33,352 nt of DNA, from NCBI GenBank assembly GCA_012271165.1, contig JAAXGX010000112.1, positions 1 through 33,352 on the forward strand, read 5' to 3'. Positions 22,803 through 30,841 of the stretch are shown piece after piece. This DNA comes from Vicinamibacteraceae bacterium (lineage in GTDB: Bacteria; Acidobacteriota; Vicinamibacteria; Vicinamibacterales; UBA8438). How positions within the stretch are numbered: the stretch's first letter is position 1; the number at the start of each line of letters is the position of its first letter. The position numbers and the translations under genes are program-made. Below the pieces are notes generated by a model, which ran no database searches, was not told where the DNA came from, and saw only the letters and a program-made list of their open reading frames with translations.

Positions 22803-23921
22803 TCCCCGCGCCCGCTGCCACCGCAGCCAGTGGTCGGCCAGCACGAGCGCGATCATCGCCTCGCCCATCGGCACGAAGCGCGGCAGCAGGCAGGGGTCGT
22901 GCCGGCCCTTCGTGCTGATGGTCGTCGGCTCGCCGCCGCGGGTGATGGTCTCCTGCTCGCGCGGCAGGCTGCTGGTCGGCTTGACGGCGGCCCGCAGCAC
23001 GATCGGCATGCCCGTCGAGATCCCGCCGAGCATGCCGCCGTGGCGGTTGGTGCGGGTCGCCACCCGCGTCCCGTCGGGGGCGCGGTCGGCGTAGAAGACG
23101 TCGTTGTTCTCGGTGCCGCGCAGCGTCGCGCAGCCGAATCCGACGCCGTACTCGACGCCCAGGACGGCCGGCAGGCTGAACAGCCCCTTGGCCAGGTCGG
23201 CCTTCAGCTTGTCGAAGACCGGCTCGCCCAGGCCCGCGGGCACCCCGGTGGCCACGAACTCCGCCACGCCGCCGATGGAGTCGCCCGCGCTCCGCGCCTC
23301 CTCGATGAGCGCGATCATCTCGGCCGCCTTGCCCGCGTCCGGGCAGCGCACGATGTTCGGCTCGCCACTTGGCAGGCGCTCCACCTCATCCAGCGTCAGC
23401 GCGGCCGGGTCCGCCACCGGCGCGGCTACCTCCCCCACCTGGCGGACGTAGCCGACCACGCGCCCGCCGAAGGCGCCGGCGATCAGCTTCTTGGCAACCG
23501 CGCCCGCCGCCACGCGCACGGTCGTCTCGCGCGCGCTCGAACGTCCGCCGCCGCGGTAGTCGCGAAAGCCGTACTTGGCGTCGAAGCTGTAGTCGGCGTG
23601 GCCGGGCCGGTACTTGTCCCTGATCGGCGCGTAGTCCCGGCTGCGCTGGTCCCGGTTCGCAATCAGGATGGCGACGCTGGTGCCGGTGGTCCGGCCCTCG
23701 AACACGCCGGACAGTATCTCGGGGGCGTCCGGCTCGTCGCGCTGCGTGACGATGCGGCTCTGGCCGGGCCGGCGGCGGGCCAGGTCGGGGACCAGATCCG
23801 CCGCGCTCAGCTCGAGCCCGGCTGGGCAGCCGTCGATGATGACGAGGTTTCCGGGTCCGTGCGCCTCGCCGGCGGTCGTGATCCGGAAGGCCTCCCCGAA
23901 GCTGTTGCCCGCCACCGCCAC
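22794..23921 (-). CDS. aroC: Chorismate synthase
   Basis: Last step of the shikimate pathway: converts 5-enolpyruvylshikimate-3-phosphate to chorismate, using reduced FMN. The 375 residues include all three family signatures: GEAHGPGNLVIIDGCPAG at the N-terminus, the central YRPGHADY and RGGGRSSARETTVRVAAGA, and RHDPCLLPRFVPMGEAM near the end. TRTNRHGGMLGGISTGMPI is also present. The GTG start at 23921 follows the dienelactone hydrolase stop at three bases, so the genes are likely co-transcribed. No shikimate neighbours are here. It is a stand-alone biosynthetic gene. Confidence 0.97.
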   Translation of the reverse strand: MAVAGNSFGEAFRITTAGEAHGPGNLVIIDGCPAGLELSAADLVPDLARRRPGQSRIVTQRDEPDAPEILSGVFEGRTTGTSVAILIANRDQRSRDYAPIRDKYRPGHADYSFDAKYGFRDYRGGGRSSARETTVRVAAGAVAKKLIAGAFGGRVVGYVRQVGEVAAPVADPAALTLDEVERLPSGEPNIVRCPDAGKAAEMIALIEEARSAGDSIGGVAEFVATGVPAGLGEPVFDKLKADLAKGLFSLPAVLGVEYGVGFGCATLRGTENNDVFYADRAPDGTRVATRTNRHGGMLGGISTGMPIVLRAAVKPTSSLPREQETITRGGEPTTISTKGRHDPCLLPRFVPMGEAMIALVLADHWLRWQRARGSA

Positions 23922-23924
23922 CCG

Positions 23925-24602
23925 CTACAGGTGTTCCCGGTAGAAGGCGACCAGGCGCTCCCAGCACTGCTGCGCGTACGCCGCGTGGTAGACCTCCGCC
24001 CGGGTGTCGTTGAAGAAGGCGTGATCCGCACCCTCGAACACCGTGATCTCGACCTGCTTGCCGGCAGCCCGCAGGTCGCTCTCGAGCTGCCGCGCCGCCG
24101 CGGGCGGGACGAATCCGTCCTGCTCGGCGAAGAAGCCGAGGACGGGTGCCTGCAGCGCGGCCAGGTCGAGCTTCACGTTGGGGTGGATGCCGTAGAAGTC
24201 GACGCAGGCGCCGACGCGCGGATTGGCGCAGGCGGCGTACAGCGACAGCTGGCCGCCCATGCAGAAGCCCACCGTGCCGACGCGGTCGCCGGCGACCTCG
24301 CCGCGGGACAGCAGGTAGTCGATCGCGCCGCGCAGCTTCTTCTCGGCGGCGTCGATGTCGAGGGCCATCATCAGCTTGCCGGCCTCGTCGGGGCTCGTCG
24401 TCGTCCGGCCGTCGTAGAAGTCGGGCGCCAGCGCGGCGAAGCCGGCGCCGGCCAGCCGGTCCGCCACCGCCTTGATGTGGTCGACCAACCCCCACCACTC
24501 CTGTATCACGACCACGCCCGGACCGGAGCCCGACGCCGGGGTCGCCAGGTAGCCGCCGCCGCCGCCGACCCCGTTCATCGGGAACTGGACCATCGCACCC
24601 AT
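23925..24602 (-). CDS. Dienelactone hydrolase family protein
   Basis: A 225-residue alpha/beta hydrolase. The nucleophile is a cysteine, C114 in VGFCMGGQ, as in true dienelactone hydrolases. Support comes from VVVIQEWWGL (the glutamate of the oxyanion region), EQDGFVPP (aspartate) and GADHAFFND (histidine). It acts in the cytosol on lactones or small esters. GGAGGG lies six bases before ATG 24602, and TATGGT upstream may be the -10 box, so the longer 239-residue frame is rejected. A glycine run (GVGGGGG) comes from a (GCC)n stretch near the start. Operon with aroC downstream. Confidence 0.92.
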   Translation of the reverse strand: MGAMVQFPMNGVGGGGGYLATPASGSGPGVVVIQEWWGLVDHIKAVADRLAGAGFAALAPDFYDGRTTTSPDEAGKLMMALDIDAAEKKLRGAIDYLLSRGEVAGDRVGTVGFCMGGQLSLYAACANPRVGACVDFYGIHPNVKLDLAALQAPVLGFFAEQDGFVPPAAARQLESDLRAAGKQVEITVFEGADHAFFNDTRAEVYHAAYAQQCWERLVAFYREHL

Positions 24603-24626
24603 GCCGCGCCCTCCGCCGAAATCACG

Positions 24627-24632
24627 ACCATA
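24627..24632 (-). promoter_or_regulatory. -10 box of the dienelactone hydrolase-aroC operon
   Basis: TATGGT on the minus strand, about 25 bases before ATG 24602. Confidence 0.35.
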
Positions 24633-24657
24633 GCACAGCGTCACCCGCGGCCGGCCG

Positions 24658-25368
24658 TCACGGGAGCTCCGCGACGACCTGGCCCTGCTGGTCGACGAAC
24701 GTGACGCTCGCGCGGCCCTCGCCCGCCACCCCGATCACCAGCCGCGACTCGGCGGCGCCGGTCATGTTGATGACCGCCGCCTGCTGCACCACGCCCAGGG
24801 TGACCCGCGGCCGGCCGGCCTCGTAGAGCGTCAGCAGCGGGGTGTCGCCGTCACCCACCGTCAGGGCGGCGCTGCGCTGACCGTCGCCGCCGAAGAGCAG
24901 GACGCTGGGGGCGCCGCTCGTCCCGAGCTGCATCTGCAGCCGGCCCCGCCGGCCGTCGGCGAAGCTGAGGACCGGCGTCCCCGAGGCCGACCCGAGCACG
25001 CTGTGCCGGCTCTGGTCGTCGCCGACGACGACCAGCGTGTCGTCGCCCGCCAGTCGCGCGGAGAAGCGCGGCGCACCGTCCGCGTTGAGCAGATCGAAGG
25101 CCGGCGCCCCGCTCGGCCCCACACGGAACCGGCCACGGACAAGGCCCTCCCCGTCGTGCAGCGCAAGCGATGCGGCGCCACGCTCGTCGCTGGCGCTCAG
25201 GACGCCGCGCAGCGTGCCCGCGGCGTCGACCAGGTTCACCTGCGCGGTCGTGACCGCGCGCGGCGCCTGGGCCTCGACCTGGCCGCCGAGCAGCAGCGTG
25301 GCGAGCGCCCCGCCGCAGAACGACGCGGCCAGCAGCATGCCGGCCAGCAGCACCCTCTCATACCTCAT
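24658..25368 (-). CDS. Exported beta-repeat protein, unknown function
   Basis: A 236-residue protein with an N-terminal hydrophobic anchor or signal (VLLAGMLLAASFCGGALATLLLG, given here to show its length). The rest is beta-rich, built of loosely repeated units of about 25-35 residues with alternating hydrophobics and G-x-P turns: SGAPAFDLLNADGAPR, SGTPVLSFADGRRG, SGAPSVLLFGGDGQR and GDTPLLTLYEAGRPR. This suggests a beta-solenoid or propeller-like surface protein. I cannot assign a role. AGGAG lies six bases before ATG 25368. The gene may be a stand-alone unit downstream of the GDPD gene (gap 38 bases). Confidence 0.72.
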   Translation of the reverse strand: MRYERVLLAGMLLAASFCGGALATLLLGGQVEAQAPRAVTTAQVNLVDAAGTLRGVLSASDERGAASLALHDGEGLVRGRFRVGPSGAPAFDLLNADGAPRFSARLAGDDTLVVVGDDQSRHSVLGSASGTPVLSFADGRRGRLQMQLGTSGAPSVLLFGGDGQRSAALTVGDGDTPLLTLYEAGRPRVTLGVVQQAAVINMTGAAESRLVIGVAGEGRASVTFVDQQGQVVAELP

Positions 25369-25406
25369 CGCACACTCCTGCAGCGGGCCGCGCCCGACCG
25401 CGGCGC

Positions 25407-26366
25407 TCATCTCGCTGGCGGAAACAGATCCGGGTTGTCGGTGAACACGCCGGTCGCACCGAGCTCGTCGAACAGGTGGACCATCAGGTCGGTGGCGTCG
25501 TCGAACGGCTCCGGCACCTGGCCGGCGCGCACCGTGTACGGGTGGAGCTCCAGCCCGGCCGCCCGGACCGCCAGCGCCCGCGACGGATCCGCCAGCAGCA
25601 TCGGGAACGCCGGACCCACGCCGTCGGCGTACCCGGCCACCTCCGCCAGGCCGTCGTCGGTCAGCAGGCCCTGCGTCCCCGGCCCACCGACCAGCTGCAC
25701 CAGGGGGTAGGTGTCGCCCGCGAGATCACGCATGCGCCGCAGGCTCGCGGCACTGAACGACTGCACGAAGACAGGCGTGGCCGTGCGGGTCGCCGCCGCG
25801 TCCAGCCCGTTGGCCGCGAGCACGCGCACCAGCTCCGCCTCCATGGCGAGCCCCAGCGCATCGTAGGTCTCGGGATCCTTCGTCTCCATGTAGAGACCCG
25901 CCTCGCCCTGCACCAGGTCGATCGCCTCTTGCAGCGTGGGAACCCGGACGCCGGCGAACTCCGCGTCGAACCACGACCCGGCGTCGAGCCGCTTGACCTC
26001 GTCCAGCGTGAACGCCGCCACTGGCCACACCCGCCGCGGCCCGTCGGCCGTCTCGATGGTCACGGCCCGATCCGGAAAGACCTCCTCGACGTCGGTCGTC
26101 CGCTCGAGGGTCGTATCGTGCAGGCAGACCAGCCGCCCGTCCCGCGTGAGCTGCAGATCCTGCTCGACGTAGTCCGCCCCCATCTCCAGCGCCAGCCGGT
26201 ACGCGGGCAGGGTGTGCTCCGGGGCGTAGGCGGACGCCCCGCGGTGCGCGATGTTGACCGGCGCCAGCGGCGGCGCCGGAGCGGCGGCAGGCGCAGCCTC
26301 CCGCACGGGCGGCTGCGCACAACCGCAGAGGCCAGCGAACGCGAGCGCGGCGATCCGTGTCGACAC
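25407..26366 (-). CDS. Glycerophosphodiester phosphodiesterase, lipoprotein
   Basis: A TIM-barrel enzyme (319 residues) that would hydrolyse glycerophosphodiesters to glycerol-3-phosphate and an alcohol. An N-terminal lipobox-like AFAGLCGC suggests a lipoprotein in the cell envelope. Motifs are AHRGASAYAPEHTLPAY (the HRG catalytic region), ADYVEQDLQLTRDG (metal-binding E and D), VCLHDTTLERTT (second catalytic histidine), METKDP, and GVFTDNPD at the end. GTG 26366 is chosen because GGAGG lies six bases away, while ATG 26372 abuts that site. It belongs to a minus-strand run starting with the secreted MBL gene. Confidence 0.92.
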   Translation of the reverse strand: MSTRIAALAFAGLCGCAQPPVREAAPAAAPAPPLAPVNIAHRGASAYAPEHTLPAYRLALEMGADYVEQDLQLTRDGRLVCLHDTTLERTTDVEEVFPDRAVTIETADGPRRVWPVAAFTLDEVKRLDAGSWFDAEFAGVRVPTLQEAIDLVQGEAGLYMETKDPETYDALGLAMEAELVRVLAANGLDAAATRTATPVFVQSFSAASLRRMRDLAGDTYPLVQLVGGPGTQGLLTDDGLAEVAGYADGVGPAFPMLLADPSRALAVRAAGLELHPYTVRAGQVPEPFDDATDLMVHLFDELGATGVFTDNPDLFPPAR

Positions 26367-26394
26367 GGGCATCCTCCGGCAATCCGTGCAGCGG

Positions 26395-27477
26395 CTACAG
26401 GGGCATCTGAATCTGGAGCAGCTCGTAGATGCGCACCACGGCGCGCGGATCGACGTTGCGAACGCCGCTGCCGTACTCCGCCTCGTAGGCGCTCATGTCC
26501 ACGCGGCCGGCGGCGTCCTCCGCCGAGACCCCCTCGGCGCGCAGGTGCGCGACCTGCGCCCACAGGTCCCGCAGATAACGCTGGTACAGGTCGATCTGCT
26601 CGCGCTCGCGGAACGGCTCGCCGTGGCCGGGAACGATGACGTCGAAGTCCAGCTCCTTGAGGCGGCCGAGGCTGGCGGGCCACTCGTCGACGAACGCGTC
26701 GCCCATGTACGCGAGTCGGGGGGCGCCGGGGGACCCGACCAGGAAGTCGCCGGTGAACGCGATGCGCTCGGCGGGGAGCAGGACGATGGTGTCGCCGCCG
26801 GTGTGGCCGCGCCCCACGAAGTGGAGCTGCACCTCGCGCCCGCCCTTGTGAATCGTCAGCGTGTCGCTGTAGGTGAGGTTGGGCGGCGTGACCACGGTCT
26901 CGCGCAGCGCGGTCTGGTGCGCCCGGGCGATGCGGAGGTCGGTCTCGAGCCCTTCCCGCTCCGGCCCGTCGGCCGCCGCGATCTGCTGCTCGAGCCGCGC
27001 GATCTGGGCCGGCACGGCCGCGTCGAACGAGCGGTTCGTGCGCTGCTCCAGCACGTTGCTGAGGTGCATCCGCCGGACGTAGTCGTGGCCGATCACCTCG
27101 ACGTCGTCGCCGAAGATCTGGTTGCCGTGCGCGTGGTCGAAGTGGTAGTGCGAGTTGAAGACGTAGCGGATCGGCTTGTCGGTCAGCTCGGTCTGGATCT
27201 GTCCCACGAGCGTGCGGGCCGCGGCCGGGGTGACGCTGGTGTCCACCAGCATCACGTGGTCGTCGTTGATGATGACCAGCGAGTTGCTGAAGACGGTCAT
27301 GGCGCCCGTGCCGATGGCGAAGTGGACGCCGTCGGCGATCTCCTCGAACCGATAGGCGGGACCGTCCGGAACGGACGTCGATTGCCCGCGAGCGACGGCC
27401 GAGACCGACGGATCGACGAGCCAGGGGAGGCCGGCGAGCAGGCCGGCCATGGCGAGCAGCAGCAGCAGACGTGGCAT
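26395..27477 (-). CDS. Secreted MBL-fold metallohydrolase
   Basis: A 360-residue protein with a signal peptide and a complete di-metal site: NSHYHFDH (H110, H112, D114, H115), HTGGD, the aspartate in FTGDFLV, and VPGHGEP for the last histidine. A coiled, charged insertion (AQIARLEQQIAAADGPERE) sits between the second and third metal motifs. It belongs to the secreted MBL group that often sits beside PQQ dehydrogenases. Here it is divergent from the quinoprotein at 27607, 129 bases away. I infer a link to that enzyme's substrate. GAGG lies six bases before ATG 27477. Confidence 0.9.
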   Translation of the reverse strand: MPRLLLLLAMAGLLAGLPWLVDPSVSAVARGQSTSVPDGPAYRFEEIADGVHFAIGTGAMTVFSNSLVIINDDHVMLVDTSVTPAAARTLVGQIQTELTDKPIRYVFNSHYHFDHAHGNQIFGDDVEVIGHDYVRRMHLSNVLEQRTNRSFDAAVPAQIARLEQQIAAADGPEREGLETDLRIARAHQTALRETVVTPPNLTYSDTLTIHKGGREVQLHFVGRGHTGGDTIVLLPAERIAFTGDFLVGSPGAPRLAYMGDAFVDEWPASLGRLKELDFDVIVPGHGEPFREREQIDLYQRYLRDLWAQVAHLRAEGVSAEDAAGRVDMSAYEAEYGSGVRNVDPRAVVRIYELLQIQMPL

Positions 27478-27527
27478 GGTAGTCCTCGCTTCGAGTCTTG
27501 CGGCCGGCGCGACGGTGCGCCGCTGCC

Positions 27528-27533
27528 ATTCTA
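27528..27533 (-). promoter_or_regulatory. -10 box of the secreted MBL gene
   Basis: TAGAAT on the minus strand, about 50 bases before ATG 27477. Confidence 0.45.
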
Positions 27534-27576
27534 GCAACCGCTCCGCTGCGGCGGGGCTTCCCCCCGTGCGGGCTGC

Positions 27577-27582
27577 TAAGAT
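27577..27582 (+). promoter_or_regulatory. -10 box of the second quinoprotein gene
   Basis: TAAGAT about 24 bases before ATG 27607, with GAGG at 27596-27599 as ribosome site. Confidence 0.35.
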
Positions 27583-27606
27583 CGGCCGGCGGGACGAGGT
27601 ATCGCC

Positions 27607-29676
27607 ATGAGAGCACGATGCGGTCTGTGGAGCGTCAGCCTGCTAGCCGCGGCCGTCTGGGCCACGGTCGGCGCGTCCGCCCAGCGCGGGGCGCCGGCCA
27701 ACGGCGAGTGGCCGACATACAGCGGCGATCTGGGCGGCACGAAGTACTCGCCGCTCGCTCAGATCGACGCGGACAACTTCGGCCGGCTCGAGGTGGCGTG
27801 GCGCTGGCGATCGGCCGACGCGGTCCTCAGCCTCGACATGCCGGGCGGCGGCGAGTGGCGGGCGGACTCGCGTCTCGTCTTCGACGAGCTGAACCGGCGC
27901 AACCCCAACCGCTGGCGCGACGCCCTGCCCCCCACGATCACGAACTTCAAGGCTACCCCGCTGATGGTCGGCGGGCGCCTGTTCGTCAACATGCCCACCT
28001 CGGTCGGCGCGGCGATCGACGCGCGGACCGGCGCGACGCTCTGGGTCTACAACCCCAAGAGCTACGAGGAAGGGACGACCACGATGACGGCCCGCTGGAA
28101 TCAGCGGGGCGTGGCGTACTGGTCGGACGGACCCGAGCGCCGCGACGAGCGGATCTTCTGGGGCACCGGCAACGGCTACCTGATCTGCGTCGACGCCGGG
28201 ACCGGCCAGCCCTGCCCCGACTTCGGCAAGGGGGGACGCGTCGATCTGATGGAGGGCATCCCGCGGGCCACCCGCGGCGAGCGGGACTGGCTGAACGCCC
28301 TGCTCTACTCGGTGCAGTCGCCGCCGATCGTGGTCGGCGACACCGTGGTCACGCCGATGTCGATCTCCTCGCTGAACGACACGAAGGAGCGCCCGCCCGG
28401 CTGGATGCGCGGGTTCGACGCCCGGACCGGACGCACCAACTGGACCTTCCGCACCATCCCGCAGGGCGACGAGTTCGGCAACGACACCTGGGAGGGCGAT
28501 TCGTGGCGCCACACCGGCAAGGTGGGCGTCTGGTCGATCATGAGCGCCGACCCGGAGCTCGGCTATCTCTACCTGCCCCTGAACACGGCGGCCCCCGACT
28601 ACTACGGCGGACACCGGCTGGGCAGCAACCTGTTCGCCGAGAGCCTGGTGGCGCTCGACCTGGAGACGGGCGAGCGGGTCTGGCACTTCCAGTTCGTCCA
28701 TCACGGCCTCTGGGACTACGACCTGCCGGCCGCCCCCAACCTCGTCGACGTCGTCGTCGACGGCCGGCCGGTCAAGGCGGTCGCCCAGATCACCAAGCAG
28801 GGCTTCGTCTTCGCCTTCGACCGGGTGACGGGCGAGCCGATCTGGCCGATCGAGGAACGCCCGGTGGACACCGAGACGGACCTCGAGGGCGAGGTGCCCT
28901 GGCCGACGCAGCCGTTTCCGACCCGGCCGGCCCCGTTCGAGTACCAGGGCGTGACGATCGACGATCTGGCGAACTTCACCCCGGAGATCCGGGAGCTGGC
29001 GATTGCCGCCGTCGAGCCGTTCCGGATCGGCCCGCTCTACACGCCGCAGAGCCTGCGCGGCACCGTCTTCCGGCCGAGCACCGGCGGCGGCGCCAACTGG
29101 GGCGGCGCCGGGTTCGACCCCGAGACCGGCCTGCTGTACGTGCCGTCGCGCAACGCGTTCGCCGTCAAGCAGTACCGCGTCCCGGCGCCTGGCGAGGGCG
29201 CGACGCTGCGCTACATCGAGGTGCGCGGCCCGGGCAGCTCGCGGCCCGAGATGCCGCGCGGCCTGCCGCTGTTCAAGCCGCCCTACTCGCGCATGACCGC
29301 CATCGACCTCGACACCGGTGACCACGTGTGGATGACGCCGACCGGCAGCGGCGACCGGATCCGCAACCACCCGCTGCTGCGCCAGCTCAACCTGCCGCCG
29401 GTGGGCGGCGACTCGAGCCGCAGCGGGCCGCTGGTGACGCAGACGCTGCTGATCTACGCCCTGACCACGGGCGGCTCCAACGACGGGCCGCGGCTGGTGG
29501 CCTACGACAAGGCGACCGGCGCCGAGCTCGCGTCGACCGACCTGCCGGGCGGCGCCATCGGTACGCCGATGACGTATCTGCTCGACGGCACGCAGTACAT
29601 CGCGCTCACGGTCGGCGGCGCCCGCGTGCCGGAGCTCATCACGCTGGCGCTGCCCGATCCGGAGCCTGCGCCGTAG
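27607..29676 (+). CDS. Exported PQQ-dependent dehydrogenase (quinoprotein), copy 2
   Basis: A 689-residue paralog of the quinoprotein at 20031-22082. It has a signal peptide (cleavage near GASAQ), the opening motif YSGDLGGTKYSPLAQI, HHGLWDYD with catalytic D370, and K397 in TKQGF at the same 27-residue spacing. Further shared landmarks are PFPTRPAPFEYQG, LYTPQSLRG and TGSGDRIRNHPLLRQLNLPP. The latter part is particularly similar to copy 1. Differences include the substrate-side region, where copy 2 has an extra DELNRRNPNRW segment and copy 1 a LFDILQEQEPDLW segment. It is periplasmic and its electron acceptor is unknown. The M20 peptidase starts six bases after the stop and is probably co-transcribed. 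Confidence 0.93.
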   Translation: MRARCGLWSVSLLAAAVWATVGASAQRGAPANGEWPTYSGDLGGTKYSPLAQIDADNFGRLEVAWRWRSADAVLSLDMPGGGEWRADSRLVFDELNRRNPNRWRDALPPTITNFKATPLMVGGRLFVNMPTSVGAAIDARTGATLWVYNPKSYEEGTTTMTARWNQRGVAYWSDGPERRDERIFWGTGNGYLICVDAGTGQPCPDFGKGGRVDLMEGIPRATRGERDWLNALLYSVQSPPIVVGDTVVTPMSISSLNDTKERPPGWMRGFDARTGRTNWTFRTIPQGDEFGNDTWEGDSWRHTGKVGVWSIMSADPELGYLYLPLNTAAPDYYGGHRLGSNLFAESLVALDLETGERVWHFQFVHHGLWDYDLPAAPNLVDVVVDGRPVKAVAQITKQGFVFAFDRVTGEPIWPIEERPVDTETDLEGEVPWPTQPFPTRPAPFEYQGVTIDDLANFTPEIRELAIAAVEPFRIGPLYTPQSLRGTVFRPSTGGGANWGGAGFDPETGLLYVPSRNAFAVKQYRVPAPGEGATLRYIEVRGPGSSRPEMPRGLPLFKPPYSRMTAIDLDTGDHVWMTPTGSGDRIRNHPLLRQLNLPPVGGDSSRSGPLVTQTLLIYALTTGGSNDGPRLVAYDKATGAELASTDLPGGAIGTPMTYLLDGTQYIALTVGGARVPELITLALPDPEPAP

Positions 29677-29682
29677 CAGTCC

Positions 29683-30816
29683 GTGGACTCCGTCATCCGA
29701 CTGCTGCGTGACCTGATCGCCATCGACTCGGTCAATCCCTCGCTCGCGCCCGGCGGCGCCGGAGAAGCCGGGGTTGCCGGGCGCATCGCCGCGGAGCTGC
29801 GGGCCGCCGGCATCGACGTCGAGCTGGCCGACGCGGCGCCCGGCCGCCCGAACGTCGTCGGGGTGGTGGAGGGCCGGGCCCCCGGGCGCACGCTGATGCT
29901 CTGCGGCCATACGGACACGGTCGGCGTGGACGGCATGGCAGCGCCGTTCGATCCCATCGAGCGCGATGGCCGCCTCCACGGGCGCGGCAGCCAGGACATG
30001 AAGAGCGGCGTGGCCGCCATGGTCGACGCGGCAATCGCGGTTGCCCGCGGCGGCGGACTGGCAAAGGGCCGGCTCGTGGTGGCGGCGGTGGCCGACGAGG
30101 AGCATGCCAGCGCCGGCGCCGATCTGCTCGTCACGCGCCACGGGGCGGACGGCGCCGTGGTGACCGAGCCGACGGACCTGCGGGTGGCCACCGCGCACAA
30201 GGGCTTCGAGTGGGTCGAGGTCGAGACACGCGGGCGCGCCGCGCACGGCAGCCGTCCGGCGGACGGACGCGACGCCATCGTCCACATGGGCCGCGTCCTC
30301 GGGCGCCTGGAAGCACTCGACGCCGCACTGCAGGCCGGCCCGCGCCACCCGCTGCTCGGCGGCGCCTCGCTCCACGCCTCGACCATCCACGGCGGGCAGG
30401 CCCACAGTATCTACCCCGACCGCTGCCTCCTCCGCTTCGAACGGCGGACGCTGATCGGCGAGCGCGCGGACGCCGGCGTGACGGAAGTCCGGACCGCCCT
30501 GGCGGCGCTCGGCCGGGAGGATGCCGAGTTCGAGGCTTCCGCCCGCCAGCTCATGACCCGTCCGCCACACGAGATCGCGGACGAGCACCCGGTCTGCCGC
30601 GCCCTGATGCGGGTGCTGCGCGGCCGCGGCCTCGACGCCGCCCCGACCGGCATGTCGTTCTGGACCGACGCCGCCATCCTCGGCCGCGCCGGCACGCCGG
30701 CGGTCCTGTTCGGCCCCGCCGGCGCGGGCCTCCACGGTCCGGACGAGTACGTGCGGATCGACTCGGTGCAGGTCTGCCGCGACGTGCTCGCCGACCTTGT
30801 CCGGGCGTTCTGCTGA
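29683..30816 (+). CDS. M20-family metallopeptidase/deacylase
   Basis: A 377-residue zinc amidohydrolase of the ArgE/DapE/carboxypeptidase G2 group. Metal site: LCGHTDTV (histidine and aspartate), HGRGSQDMKSGVAAM (bridging aspartate), VADEEHASAG (catalytic glutamate pair), VVTEPTDL (glutamate) and LHGPDEYV (last histidine). A dimerisation lid occupies about residues 170-280. No signal peptide, so it is cytosolic. It acts on N-acyl amino acids or peptides. The GTG start lies six bases after the quinoprotein stop, with no ribosome site visible, so coupling is likely. Confidence 0.9.
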   Translation: MDSVIRLLRDLIAIDSVNPSLAPGGAGEAGVAGRIAAELRAAGIDVELADAAPGRPNVVGVVEGRAPGRTLMLCGHTDTVGVDGMAAPFDPIERDGRLHGRGSQDMKSGVAAMVDAAIAVARGGGLAKGRLVVAAVADEEHASAGADLLVTRHGADGAVVTEPTDLRVATAHKGFEWVEVETRGRAAHGSRPADGRDAIVHMGRVLGRLEALDAALQAGPRHPLLGGASLHASTIHGGQAHSIYPDRCLLRFERRTLIGERADAGVTEVRTALAALGREDAEFEASARQLMTRPPHEIADEHPVCRALMRVLRGRGLDAAPTGMSFWTDAAILGRAGTPAVLFGPAGAGLHGPDEYVRIDSVQVCRDVLADLVRAFC

Positions 30817-30825
30817 CTCCCGGCC

Positions 30826-30831
30826 TATACT
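30826..30831 (+). promoter_or_regulatory. -10 box of the thioredoxin-like fusion gene
   Basis: TATACT, ten bases, then ATG 30842. The implied leader is three to four bases. Confidence 0.45.
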
Positions 30832-30841
30832 GGGCGTCGCC

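Noticed and set aside
24550-24580. GCC-rich repeat tract as a possible regulatory repeat
   Set aside because: It encodes the glycine run near the start of the dienelactone hydrolase. No further structure is seen.
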